Assembly (NCBI GenBank): GCA_020744425.1
Contig: JAGMUV010000019.1
Location: 1,302,001-1,366,000 of the forward strand
DNA length: 64,000 nt
DNA from: Dactylonectria macrodidyma
Taxonomy: Eukaryota; Ascomycota; Sordariomycetes; Hypocreales; Nectriaceae
Direction of reading: 5' to 3'
The notes beneath the pieces are model-generated. The model was not told where the DNA came from and did no database searches. It was given only the letters and a program-made list of their open reading frames with translations. The position numbers and the translations under genes are program-made. Positions 10,506-22,593 of this stretch are shown here, in pieces; the stretch's first letter is position 1, and the number at the start of each line of letters is the position of its first letter.

Positions 10506-12786
10506 TCACCATGGCAATGTGGCACGTCGCTGGAATGGCTCGCGCCTTCCGCGGAGTTCGCGAGGTTGATCATGGTCCAGGTGCTCATATCCCCGTCTCA
10601 AGCGATGAGGGGGCTCGTCTGGGCGAGAATCTCGTCGATCATCGCCTCGTCTCGACCAGGACCTGCCGTTTCCCCCTCGGGTATCTCGTCGGTCGTTTTC
10701 CCGCCGTGACGGAAACTGACCCTCCCCCGTGCGATTATCTCGGCGCGCGTCACCGAATCCAGACCGGGGCCTGTCGTCTATCGGTCCGGACGACGGGAGG
10801 GTCGTATCCCATTCAAAGTCGCCGCCGAGAACCTCGTTATAGTCGGACATGTCTTCACCAGCGGTGCCGCGACCTTTGGACCTGCGCAAGTTGGGCTCGA
10901 GTTCCTCACGGTTGGCAAAGAAGGCGTGGATCTCGCGGTTGATGCGGGCGCCGATGGGTCGGATCTTTTCCAGGTCGGCATCGGGAAGCATTCGCTGCTG
11001 GATGATCTTGTTGAAGGAGCCGTACATGATGCGGGCAAGGGCAATCACCTCGCGCTTGTTGTTATAGAGGATGCCCTCCGCCTTTTCATCCTTAGGTTTG
11101 ACGACGCGGAAGTAGTGGTTGTGGAGCTTGCGGTACGGCTCCCAGAGGAGATCAAGGGCATTGCTGATCTGCATGGCATAGTCATGCTTGGCTGCATCTG
11201 CGTCTCCCTTGTCGGATCGTTCGCGGAGCTGGTAGTGGCTGACAAGGGAAACACGGAGGTGAAGGCGCATGGTATGGGGATCTGGGAGCCTGAGTCTCTT
11301 CATCATGGATTCGAGTGCCTTGTTGGAGTTCTTGATAGCATTATGGTTGATGTTGTCGCGCACGCATGTCTCCATGGCTATCTGGTACATCCTGGAGTTG
11401 ATGTACTCATCGGGAACCACGTCAAGAAGCGTGGAAGCGTAAGCACTAGACTTGGCCAGCTTAAGCATGCCAAACATTCGCATCCAGATGTCCAAATCCG
11501 GTTGGACGCCATGCTCTCTGACTAGGAGGTTCCAGTACTTGATGCCGCAAGTCGTCAATCTTGCAGACGACAGTGTCGTCAGCACAAGGGCAAGAGTTCT
11601 GGGACCAGGAGGTACCCAGGAGGCGCGGGGCTTGTTTTTAGAGGGCGTGCGGGTAAGGCCCTTGGTTTCGAAGTCCACAGCAGACACAACCTCCGGTTTG
11701 GACAAGTTGGGGATGTTCATAGTCTGCTCAATGAGATCAAGAACTCCACGCTTGTCGACACGGTCAGGCGTCATGAGGATCAACCGGCCCATGGCACACA
11801 CCATTGTCTCATCCAGGACCAGCCGTCCCTTGCGCCACCTTGAAATAGCCTCCTCCCAAATGACCATGGCGCGGTTAATAGCTTTCATAATGTTGTCATT
11901 CTTCTGCTCCTCTGGCAAGTCTTTGGGCTGACGTTCATCCGTGACGCTGAATCGGATCGCATTGATGATGGTTGCGTAGGTCCAAGCGTCGGGGGTTCGG
12001 GTTGACTCGTTGACGGTGTCGAGGATGGAGAACATGGAGTCTAAGTCACCAGCTCTGCTACAAACATTGAGAACGGCGTTGAGGTGGGTCGTATTCGGCT
12101 CGAGTCGACTGTCCTTCAGAAGGATCTGGTAATGCTTAATAGCCTCGGACACGGCCAGTTTGGGATGTTGTGACTTGGCGAAACCGCGGAAAAGGACGGT
12201 GTAGGTCAGCGCGTTAGGCAATTGGCCCCTCTTCTTCATCTACATTGGCCGTTAGTATGTCGTTGTTCGTACGGCCGCCATCAGGTGCGAAAGTAATTCT
12301 TACCTCGTTGTATAACTGGACGGCCCTCCTCAGTTGTTGCTTCTCTAGCTGATAGTTGATGAGGTGGGACCAGGAGACCACCATCTGGCCCTTGCTGCTA
12401 GACTTTTGCGTCAGAAGCAGGGCCTCGTCGAATCGATCTTTGGCGAGTGCATCGCTGACGTATTGTCCCAGCTTCCATGGATCGTCCAGGTACTGGAGGT
12501 TCTTCTTCGCAGCCCGTTCCAGCTTCTCCCTGGCTTTCTTTTCCGACACGGCAGGATCCTCCGCATTCACATCGAGAGTTTTTGGTGCATCGGCCTTAAT
12601 TGAGGCGGTCAATTCCGAGGGAATCAGCGTCGTGATGGTGTCAGAGGAAGGCTTTGGCTTTGGCTGTGCCTGGTGGAGGTACCGAGTCCGGAGCAGCGCA
12701 ATCCTCTCGAGAGCGGCTCTCTGCTGGGGCAATTGTCGCACTGCTCTACGCAGAGATGCGCCACACGCAATTAAGCTCTCCGCCAT
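10506..12786 (-). CDS. Pentatricopeptide-repeat protein, probably mitochondrial
   Basis: Two exons: 12304-12786 and 10506-12239, with a 64-nt phase-0 intron GTAAGA..TACTAAC..TGTAG. The product is about 738 aa. The N-terminus (MAESLIACGASLRRAVRQL, then LLRTRYLH) is Arg-rich with few acidic residues, like a matrix-targeting presequence. An in-frame ATG at 12879 would add 31 residues of the same character. Helical 35-residue repeats follow from about residue 110, for example SHLINYQLEKQQLRRAVQLYNEM, ALTYTVLFRGFAKS, HLNAVLNVCSRAGDLDSMF and DAWTYATIINAI. PPR proteins bind organellar RNA. The last 90 residues are Arg/Asp/Gly-rich (RRENDRRDTRGG) and look disordered and RNA-binding. It could be a rRNA, translation or intron-processing factor; I cannot say which. 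Confidence 0.85.
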
Positions 12787-13388
12787 GCCGACGACTCGTC
12801 GAAATTGGGAGCCAAATAGGTGAAAGAGTTGGAATGTTCGAAGATGGGCCAAGCGGGATGGGGCATTTGACATGCGCAATCCAAAATTTCGAGGCGAAGG
12901 GTCGTTATCTTATCAGGCGGGACGGGAGAGCAAAGTTGAAGGGTACATGTACCCAGATTTAGGGATCCACCACCTCAGGTACCTTTTACCGCTCAGCGCT
13001 TAAAGAGGCCGCACAGCGGCGCCCAGTGCGGCACTCCTTGCCCAGGCAGGTACATGTCGCTTCTTCCCCCAGCCGCGCGGGAGCGCCTGAAAATTTACAG
13101 CCACACCCTCCCCCTGTCACGGAAATCCACGTCTCTCCAATTAGACACGCGCTCGCGCCGTCGCATCTCCATTTCTTCACGTCCCCGACAAAGTTGAGAC
13201 TCAAACAATCATCTATTGTTTCCCCAATCGTGCAACCGCCAGGATATCGTTTGAAGCTCCTAACTCTCCGGCCTCTCTCACTCTCTTCATTTCTATCTGC
13301 ATCTCTATTGCTCCTTTTCCGCCACTCTCTCGCTCTCTTCCCCCCTCTCCCTTCGAATCACCCGCGACTCAAACTCGCATTGCCAGCC
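12787..13388. promoter_or_regulatory. Divergent promoter region, PPR / RRM genes
   Basis: Head-to-head spacer of about 600 bp with pyrimidine-rich tracts (13260-13370, CTCTCTCACTCTC type) just upstream of the plus-strand ATG, typical of fungal core promoters. No motif was assigned. Confidence 0.4.
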
Positions 13389-14529
13389 ATGGCCAAGGTC
13401 GCCACCGACTTCGAGAAGATCATCCAGGACGGTAAGCGACTGTCTCCTCTGCCAACCTGTCATCCCCGATTTGTGACGCGCGACTGACGGTGACTCCCCT
13501 CTTCAGGACGCGAGCGGAAGAAGAACGAAGCCCTCGCCGACAGAATCTTCTCCAAGAACCGCCGTCAAAGTGCTCCCTCGAAGCTGAGGGCCGCACCAGG
13601 TCCGTCCCTCGCCAGCCGTGTCGGCGTCAAGAAGGTACAGCTACAACCCACCTCCCGATCCCACCGCCTTGATGAAATGGCCGGTTGTTGAAACTCCCTG
13701 GCTCCTACAGCGCAACTCCTCCACCAACCTACGACCGAACCTACCCCCTGGCAATGTCAATGGCGAATGGACTCATGACCTACACAATGCCGTCAACGGT
13801 AACAATGCCCGCGGGGGCTCTCTGAGTTCTCGCATAACTGCCCCCGGCTCTAAGAGGGCCAACAAGCGTGCAGCGCGACTCTCCGCCGCTGTCGACCGAA
13901 TGGACACCTCATCAGATGCCCCCCAACAGGTCAACATCGTCAAGAAGCCCGCAAACCCCATGGGCCTTACTATCCGCGGCCTCGCTGGGCCCTTCACCGT
14001 CTTGGCACAGAACTTTGCTCCCGGAACCACCGCAGCGGACATTGAGAGTGCCATGACCCCAGTAGGCGGAGAAATGGTCAGCTGCAGGATTATCAAGACG
14101 CAACCCATCATCATTGTCGAGATGGCCTTCGCATCGCGCGAGGGCGGCGAGCGCGTGATTGAGACGTTTAATGAAAAGACGGTTTGTTTCATCCCCGCCT
14201 TGACGCAAATCAGATTGCTAACCGATTCTTCCCAGGCTGATGGCAGGCTCATCAAGGTGTACCCCAAGCTCGGTGGCTACCAAGCCCCCGAGAAGGCCAC
14301 TCCTCCTCCCAACGCTCCCAGCGGCCCTCGAGGCTCACGCACCAGCAAGAATGCTGCAAACAACAACGATAACTTCGTCGATGGTTCCATGGGGTTCCCC
14401 GATCTCATGGACACTTCAACTCCCAACACCAATGGCTCCTCCTCGCGGTCCAGCCAGCTATACAGCGATAGACTTGTCAATGGCAACCGGAGAGGCCGTG
14501 GAAACCAGAGGGGGCGCGGCAACCGGTAA
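13389..14529 (+). CDS. RRM-domain RNA-binding protein with RGG tail
   Basis: Four exons: 13389-13431, 13507-13634, 13711-14181 and 14236-14529; all junctions keep frame. The product is about 311 aa. The N-terminus is basic (QDGRERKKNEALADRIFSKNRRQ). A single RRM-like fold spans about residues 140-230, with GLTIRGLAGPFTVLAQNFAPGT, an acidic helix DIESAMT, and the strands SCRIIKT and IVEMAFAS. The RNP1 consensus is weak. The C-terminus ends in Arg/Gly repeats (RRGRGNQRGRGNR), a classic RGG tail for RNA binding and arginine methylation. The architecture recalls nuclear REF/Aly-like export factors, but I do not claim orthology. Intron 3 is 54 nt, in frame and stop-free, so its retention would insert 18 residues. 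Confidence 0.8.
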
Positions 14530-15644
14530 TTGAGAACCAACGCTGCCCTAGCGTTTCGCGTCCCTGTAGCAGCGTTGCAAGGTGGACTTTGACATTCGGA
14601 TTTGTAGCATTAGAAAAGCCGGGGGCACCCAAAGGGTGGAAGAGGACATAGGGCTCACGGTGCGGCGTTTAGGAGTATGATATATGCTGCAATCTTTTTT
14701 TTTCCAGCAGGGGATGGCTTAATGTTGGGTAGCACCCAAACCACAAGGTAGTCGACATTCAATCAGGAATAACACCAAACCGTGAAAAGCTCACCAGAGA
14801 AGAACGAAGGCCCCAGAGGTTGAGGTAACTTATCATATTGTTCTTTGACCCATCTTGACATACCCGGGAGAAAACAAACAAGCCGATAGAGCTACATGCG
14901 GGAGTCGAAACCCAGAATCCTCTGCTATGCAAACGCATTGCCCTGATACACCAAATCAAGAAGAAAAAAAATAACATATCTACAGCCAAGCTACATCTGC
15001 GCTGGGCATGAACCACGCCCGCCCCGGTCCCATATCCGCCGTATCCATCCGGCTTCTCCGTGATGGAGCCGGCCGCCCGGGTTCTGCGACAGGCCGAAGC
15101 CGTGCGTGGAGAAATAGACCACCAAGGTGAATGTCGGTCAGGTTGACAACGCATCTTAGACATGCCTCCCTAGGCACAAAGTAGATGAAAATCACCCATG
15201 AACGATTCCCCTTTTCTGTATGCAACATCCCCACCCTTCCGCCTAACCCACGTACTAGTTGTGGGTGCTAAGAGGCCCCGAACGCCATGGCTCGAGGTCC
15301 CTTTCGGTACATCCTCGTATTCAGAACACCTCCCACCTCTGCGATTTCCCTGAAGCGCCTTGCCCATACCCCCTTGCTACAATCACGTTTACCGGTCCAG
15401 AGCTGGTCGAGAGGCGAACTCGGCATGCCCAAGGTATCCCGTCTTCCTCCAGTCAAAGGTGAGGAAAGGGAAGTGGCAGGCTCCGGTCCTAGACCCCGTA
15501 AAACTCGACGGTCTTGCTCAACTGTCAACCCCGAGAGCTACGCTCGTCCTTGTCCTGCCAGAGTTTTGTAGGTGTGGCCAACCATCGGCTGGCGACTCGA
15601 AGTTACGGGTCGACATGGACGCTTAGTCCATCATAAAGGGCAAC
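14530..15644. other. Intergenic between convergent RRM and YAK1 genes
   Basis: About 1.1 kb holding the 3' ends of both genes. A T9-type run at 14696-14704 and an A-rich patch at 14961-14972 are seen. Frames on both strands (14759-15626) overlap one another without family signal. Confidence 0.5.
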
Positions 15645-18568
15645 TCAATGCCACGCGTTCTGGTTGTTTCCCATGAAGCCTTCTTCGAGAGTGCGTTCCT
15701 CCAAAGTGCGAATGAAGTCTCTGTTGCTCCTCTGTCCGCCTTGCTGAACGCGGCTTCCTCGCCTTGCTGCCCGAGGACCACTCTCACCACCGCCACTCAT
15801 GTCACCAGGAGGAGGGTAGTACGCAGGGCTAGGTTGGAGTCGGATAGGCTGGCTGGGGTCAAGGTGGCTGGCCACTCGCTGGATGGCCGCCGGGATGCCG
15901 CTTTGCTGCTGTTCCATGGTAGAAGCCCTTTGTCGAGCCGGTCGCATTCCTCCTTGTTGGTACATGTTCGGCTGGGGCATTTGAGCATACTGAACGCCCT
16001 GAGGAAGCTGCTGGGGAGGCTGAGCCATGACCATTGGTCCATACTGGCCAGACTGTTGACCGTACGCAGACGGCGCATTCCCGTGGCTGCCGCCGCCGGG
16101 CGAGTAGATGGCATTGTTGGCATACATCTGCGGCTGCCCATGTCCAGACTGCGGATACTGACCACCAGCCATGGAAGCATATGCGCCCTGAGCCGCCGAA
16201 TTTGCCTGCGCTTGTGCCGCCTGCGCCCGCTGCTTGCTAAGTGCCTCGGCTTGCTGCTGCTGCTGGGTTCCAGGCGCTGGAGATCTGTTGAGCGAGCTCG
16301 ACTTGAGGTTCATGGGCGGCACGAAGGGGCCGGTAAACTTCTGCTGGGTGATAAATGGGTGGAGCTTGGCCTGTTGAGGCGACCATCTCTCCAGAGGGTT
16401 AATCGTCAGGAGACCTCGTACGAAATCTATGAAGGCTATCCGGTTATTCATTTCTATGAATGTCAGTTTATCCAGTCCAGTTACGTCAGTGTCATGAGAC
16501 ATACCTCGGTCAATCTCGCTCTGCTTCATGTTCTTGCGAGGCATGGGATAAGACTTGATGATCTCGGGCAAGGTGTTTGCCTGGAAATACTTCTTGCTGG
16601 GCTGCTCCTTGGTGGAGTGCTCTCGCGCATATTGCTCCATGCTCTTGAGGTGATACGTTCGTCGTCCAAACTCATCTTGCCTCTTTTCAAAGAACTCGCC
16701 TGCTTGCTTTCCCATCTCGATCATCCAGTTTTGGGGGTTACCAAGCATCTCGACAATGCGTGATACTTGGTTATACTCGGACGAACCTGGGAACAGAGGC
16801 AATCCCAGGAAGAGCTCAACCACAATACATCCCAGGGACCACATGTCAATGGCAGAGGAGTAGGGAAGACCAAGCAGGACCTCAGGAGACCGGTAGAATC
16901 GGGATTGGATGTAGGTGTAGACGGTTTGTCGCTCATCACAGGCTGAGCCAAAATCGATAATCTTGATGATGGGACTTTCGAGGTTCTTGAGCAAGATGTT
17001 CTCAGGTTTGAGATCGCAGTGAATCAGGCGAGCCTTGTTGAGGAGCGCGAGGCCATTGAGAAGTTGCTGGGCGAAGACGCGTACGAGAGTTGTGCTCAGG
17101 CCTCGGAACTGGTTCTGCTTGATCAATTCGTACAAATTGACGCTCAAGAGCTCAAACACCAAGCACAGATGTTGGCGGTGGATGAAGGTATCCTTAAGGC
17201 GCAGTAGGTGATGGTCGTCGTTCTTGTCAAGCTTGGTGTTGAGCTGTTTCAGGTGGTAAGTTTCTGGCCAAAGCAATGGAAAACAAGAATTGCCGCCTTA
17301 CCAAGTCGAGAACTGACACCTCCATCATACTTTGGTTAAAGTAGGCAGTGCGATTTTTGATGACCTTCACCGCCACCACTTCTTGGGTCTTGAGGTTCTG
17401 GCATTTAACAACCTGACCAAAGGTGCCTTGACCGAGGACGTCCAAGATAAGATAACGATTCCTAGAAAGACCGGCCTGTGAGTACATATTTTGGTGACAA
17501 GTATTGGAGATAGCACATACTTGTGACCTGCTTCCTCAGAGCCGAGAATATCGTTAACATATAGGATGTAATCGCTGTCCTCGTTGTCGTAACCATCATT
17601 CTTGACACCCTTGCTAGGCTTGGTCAAGACTCGTCGAGGGTTTCGAGAGGATTCGTATTTGAAACTAGGGTTGCAAATGCGGTAGGTAGCCGGAAGGTGG
17701 ACAGTCAGGGCCTGGAGGGGCTATACGAGCGCGTCAGCTTAATCTAATGTCGCAAACGAACACGGGCACCACGAAAACTTACGCTAATGAAGCCGCCCTC
17801 GGGGTTGGCGCGACGGAAGGGCGGCTGGGCATTGACCTTGGGTCGGAGGTCGGAGGGAGTCCTCAGCTTCTTGAACTCCGGGACGGGGCCGCGGGTAACT
17901 GCCATGGTGGGGACGGGGCGACGAGGGGACTTGGGGTCGAGGTTAAAGGCGCTGTCCAGGTTGGCGACTGCTGACGAGGGATAACCATCTTGGCTACCGG
18001 AGGACGCGTAGGGCACGAGGGGCGGGAGCTGTTGGTCCTGTTGACGACCAGCGAAGTAAGGAGATTGAGAGTAGTCGGGCTGGCGGGTGGGTGACTGCCT
18101 TTGAGTTGGGCTAGCGAGCTGACCAACGGGGCCGGGCTTGGAGGCGTAGGGCGAGGTAGGAGACAGCGTCTCCATGGGAGAGTATCGCTGGGCGGCCGAG
18201 GACGGCTCCGGAGGCGAGTGCAGGTTGACGGGACGACCTCCGGAGAGGTGAGACTGGTGGTGAGGCCTCATGGGATACTTGATGCCAGCGTGGGCATCGA
18301 GGGCATCATGCATCGCGACGTCGCCGTTGCCGTCGCGCATATGAGAGGGGGCAATGGGGGAGGCGGCCGGGTTGTTGTTGTTGACGGCGGCAGAAGGAGG
18401 AGCAGCGCCTGGGTGGACGGAGACGCCGCCGTGGAACTGGTCGTATTTATATCCAGCGGGCGGCGGGGGCTGGCCAGTGTAGTCCCGGGACATCTGGCCG
18501 CTGCCGTTATGTCGCCTCGAGGCGCCGGGCGAGGCCGCGTCGGGATACGACTGCCACTGGGGATCCAT
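15645..18568 (-). CDS. YAK1: DYRK-family protein kinase Yak1
   Basis: Five exons: 17783-18568, 17521-17720, 17302-17461, 16505-17243 and 15645-16453. The product is about 897 aa. Residues 1-260 are Pro/Ser/Gln-rich and disordered. The DYRK-homology box follows (YESSRNPRRVLTKPS, GYDNEDSDYILYVND). The kinase domain then shows GQGTFGQVVKC, VAVKVIKN, HCDLKPENILL (the Cys of HCD is typical of DYRK/Yak), IDFGSACDE and the activation-loop YTYIQSRFYRSPE, whose second Tyr is autophosphorylated in this family. The C-terminus is Gln-rich and disordered. Yak1 restrains growth and promotes stress responses downstream of PKA/TOR. The start MDPQWQSYP was chosen; the frame stays open upstream to an ATG at 18913 but with repetitive Leu/Arg content. 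Intron 4 (51 nt, 16454-16504) is stop-free and 3n. Confidence 0.95.
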
Positions 18569-21500
18569 GGCTGGCGCTGGGTGGGCGGGTTGCAGGTTGC
18601 GGCGGCAGCAGCGCAACGGCAACAGCAACAAGAGCAAACGCTGGGGGGAGGTTTTGCAGGCGGAGCCAGAAGCTGGAGCTGGAGCTGGACCAGCGGCAGC
18701 AACAGCAGCAGAGCAACAGCGGCGGCGGCGTCTAGGACGACGTGGTCGCGGTGATGCTTGTCGTCGGCTTCGGCGTCGGCGTCGGAAGGCGGCGAGGTCG
18801 AGGACGGCAAGGAGGACGGATGAATGTCCAGGCAAGCCAGGTTTCGGGAGGCTGACGGAATGGATGCAATGCAGTCGAGAAGTTGGGTTGACGGGCTGGT
18901 CGCGTAGCGTCAAGGCGGAGCGTCAAGGACTCAAGGCGGAGCGGAGTGTAGCGCAGCGGTACGGTACGAATTGGAGATGGTGCGGCGGGATTGGGCAGTG
19001 GACTCGTGGAGGCCCAAGGCCGGGGGGAACGGGGCAGACTCAGTGCCTAGGTAGGGAGTGGGAGGGAGGAGACTCAGGTGTGAAAGATGCGAGATATGCG
19101 TGGTTCCGTGGAAGCTATGTGCATGTGCTCATGGTGAGGCACAAAAATGGAGGCGTCCCGAGGGCGCGAGAAAGATCAATCAATCAATCAATGATGAGAA
19201 TGTGAGGGAGGGCGGCGGGCTTAAGTTCTGGCAGCAAAGATTTTGTGACCCTCGCAGCTGAACCGGCAACTATTGGATTGGCAGGCCGCTGGATGGGCTG
19301 CTGGATAGGCTGGCTACTGCTCCGTTAGGGGACAGAGTCACTGAGTGAATGAGTCGGCAACGAACAGCGAACTGACAGAGCGATGGGGGTCGTGGGCCCG
19401 CGAATTATCCAGCGTAACAGCCCAGTGAGCCAGCTGCCACGGGGTACCGCAGAAGGTTCATGGATTGGTGATGCTGCTGCTGTGCTACAGACTGCACTGT
19501 TGGGAAAGGCAGTCCATTGGATATCGCGGTACTCATTGCTTGTTCATTCATGCTGGGGAAACAGGTTTGCCATTATGGCTATGTACTTGATTTTGAGTTC
19601 ATCTTTGGGTGCAAGTTCAAGTACATGAAATTAGCTCAGTACCTCTATCCCCAGGTCTTCCTCCAGCACTGAAGGTACACCTCTCCAACCTGCTTGTCTG
19701 CGTAACGGCTAGCTCGTTGATGGTGAACTAGGGGAACACACACAACATCCCCCCCCAAAAGGAGGTCCCCCCTGTCGCAGTTCCAGTCGCCAAGTTCCAG
19801 AGTCCAACAGGTGTAGCAAGTGCCGTCACAAGAGCTCTGAGTGCCATGGCTGCCCCGTGGCCGTGCCGTTGTTGACCTGCTTTGCCAGTGAAGGACTACC
19901 ATGTCCAATAGGATTCCCCTCATCATCATCATCCGCCCTGTTTTTTTCGGAGACCTAGGGCACTGAGAACTGGGCACCGAGCCTCCCCAGCTGGGATCGT
20001 CAGCCCACTAACTTGCACTTTTCCGTAATTGAGGACCGTGCCTCTTTTACTGGCTTGTGGCATTGGCGCCTAACAAGGAGACTGGCAGAGAGGTGGCAGA
20101 GAGCCAAACCTGGGGAGTCAGAGAGTCAGATGCCAAACCACCAACGCACAAACAGGAGGGCCGACCCATCTTCCATCTCAGCTGTGGCACCGTACAGCAA
20201 CTACCTGGCGGGACAAGGGCTGGTCAGTGCCATTGCAAGCGCCAGCGCCGTCAATCTGCAGAGAGCAGTCCAGGTTCCAGGCTTGGCAGCATCCAGGCCG
20301 ACTCCACGCCATCTCCATCCATCCATGCCAGTCCGCCCCTCTCACCAAACCTACCATCCGGCGCCCCCATCCTCTCTGCTAAGCCGGGATCTAGCTTCAT
20401 TTTGCGAATGTTCCTGCTCTCTGTCACACGAGATGCTGGTGCTGAGGATGCCCATGAGGCCGGTGATTCTAATGATACCCTTGATGATGCTAATGAGACC
20501 CTGATGAAGCTAGCGAGACCTGATGATGCTGACGCTGATGCTAAGGACGCAAGACACGCGAGAAATGAATTGGCTTTCCACAAAATGGAACTTATGGAAG
20601 AAGAACTCTTTTGTTGTTCGCTCACTGTACTACCAAAACTCTTTTTTCCTTTCTATCTTCCTCCCTCACTCACACACACATATTTCTTGTGTTCCTTTCC
20701 TCCCTACTCCATATAAGCACTTGATACATACGGCAATAGGCGATTGTGCCGTGTTGGCCTGTAGTACCACGCAGGTACAGAAGCGCCTTTGTCACACATG
20801 TCCTCCCTCTCCGCTTCATTTCGAATCCTCTTCTTAAATATATCTCTTCGTCACGCCGATCGACAACAGCTTAGCCATACCTGAAGTATCATAGTATTCC
20901 TTTGACTTCATCCCAATATCGATTACCAAACCTTCCCCATTCCCATCCACGCCACCTCACGACCCTTTTCGCCAGATTCTCATACGTAGTGATCCTGCTT
21001 CCCCCCGCAAATCCAGGTGAATCCACTCCCTCGTAGCTCAGATGAGCCCATAATCATCCCGACCTCCGTTATCATGACCTCGTCATCCCCTGCCCAGTGT
21101 CCCCAGACGTCCAAACGCCCGTCGCCTGCTACCCTAACCGATCGCACCCATCTCTCTCCCATAACAGTGTCAACCCGTCAGGCAGGGAACAGCCCCCCTG
21201 CCTGTCATGTTACGCCGTCTCCGATCGCCTCGTAACTTCGTAGCACGCCGTGTGCCAACCAACCCTTTGAAACATGTCCAAGGAAGAAAATAGCAGTGAC
21301 TCAAACGACAAAGATGGTCCCTGTATTCTTTTTTCGCCCCCATTGTCCTGCTTTCTTACCCTCCCAACCGGATTACATGGCCCCGCCATTCAGAACCAGC
21401 CTTGGCGAGTCAAAACGCCATGGTATGCTGTTCCATGTCCCAAAGAGCCGCCACGACATCTAAGTGGGGTGCGACTAGGTGCCATTTGGTTGAACTGCGT

Positions 21501-22593
21501 TTCGATACATGCGTCCAAATCGCCGAAGCATGCTCATTTTGAAGGGGTCGCCATATGCACTACGCAAGCTTTCGTCAATGCATTCACTGTATTGTTCCGC
21601 CCGACAAGCTCTGGGTCTCCATTCGTAGAAATTGTAGGAAACAGATACCACATTCACCATCTACATGAGCCGATTCGGATGCTCTCGATGAACCAACAAC
21701 ACCTTCATTCTTTGCTCAAGGTGCAAACTCCCAACTTACGTTAGCATTGGCATGCGTATAACCATCCAGTGCGACAGAAAGTACTGCCAGGATTCAAAAC
21801 AGGTATGGGCCTACAAATGGGTATTGCTCGTATTGCTCGAGACAAGATTGCGGGCATGTGGCCCGAGACAAGCAACAGCTCGTCATCAATTCTCTTCTCA
21901 CATTTTCCATGCCATTTGCACCTTCCAGCCTTCCGATCTAGTCTGCAGTTTCATCACAAGACCTTCACTCACCAGCTTTTTTTCTTCTCGTCCCTCACCC
22001 TGTCTCCACCTAACTCACTTCTTGCGGTGCGTCTTGCGTAAATGTCAAACAAAAAAAAAATCGAGAAAATTTGCCGCTAGATACAGAGATTGCTCCATGA
22101 ATTGCCGCCCCTCGCCATTCATAAGGTAGACATAGGAATATCAACGCTCCATAAGAGAGACGTGAAGGAACATTTCATAACCTCGTCATAGGATAGGATA
22201 GGGGAAAATTGAAACGGACAAAATACCAGACTAGCCCTGACCCGATGTTTTCAAAGGTATCCTGGGGGTGGCGCTCGTAAATAAAAGAAACACATGGCGC
22301 TCCCGACTTTTTTGGGGTGACGAAGGAAAGAAATTATGCATACAGCATGGCTGATCATAAGCAAGAAACCCCGCAAAGAGCAGCACACGGGAATCACTAG
22401 GTAGATGGCCCAAACAAAAGAGAAAGGAGAGAAGAAAGCAACTCCAAATACGCGAAAGAAAGAAAAGAAAAAACAGAGAAGGGGGGTAGCACAGAAATAT
22501 GGATATCTCAAATGGCAAAATGCTGATGCAGCCCCGGCAATCATTTCATCCTCCCTTTCATTTCTTGACTCGCTTGGATTTTCCGTTCGCCTC
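18569..22593. other. 4-kb gene-poor interval upstream of YAK1 and downstream of PUB1
   Basis: No gene that I can support. Frames such as 20057-20716 (219 aa, low-complexity Asp/Ala end) and 21274-21744 (156 aa, start MSKEENSSDSNDKDG) lack family signal and overlap other frames. Tetranucleotide AATC repeats lie at 19174-19190, and imperfect GATGATGCT repeats at about 20445-20545. The YAK1 promoter and leader and the PUB1 3' UTR must lie at the edges. A non-coding transcript would fit but is not shown. Confidence 0.45.
20445..20545. repeat. Imperfect ~20-bp tandem repeat (GATGATGCTAATGAGACC type)
   Basis: Four degenerate units of about 18-21 bp share GAT-GCT-AAT-GA-ACC spacing. In one frame they read as Asp/Ala/Asn-rich peptide, but the surrounding frame has no other coding support. 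Confidence 0.5.

Noticed and set aside
10926..11525. 199-codon plus-strand frame opposite the PPR gene
   Set aside because: Antisense shadow with no recognisable domain.
12787..12879. Upstream start of the PPR protein at 12879
   Set aside because: Possible, but the ATG at 12786 already begins a convincing mitochondrial presequence; left as an alternative.
15648..16763. 371-codon plus-strand frame opposite YAK1
   Set aside because: It is the antisense shadow of the YAK1 kinase exons, whose conserved motifs and splice structure are unambiguous. The composition (Arg/Leu/His) is that of a reverse-complemented coding exon.
18569..18913. N-terminal extension of YAK1 from ATG 18913
   Set aside because: In frame, but Leu/Arg/Pro repetitive and unlike Yak1 N-termini; more likely 5' UTR.
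20057..20716. 219-codon frame in the YAK1-PUB1 gap
   Set aside because: Low complexity, a repeat-derived Asp/Ala segment, and overlap with other frames of similar length on both strands; no family resemblance.
21274..21744. 156-codon frame with an acidic start
   Set aside because: The first 15 residues look protein-like, but the rest is not, and no domain or splice partner was found. Kept only as part of the gap description.
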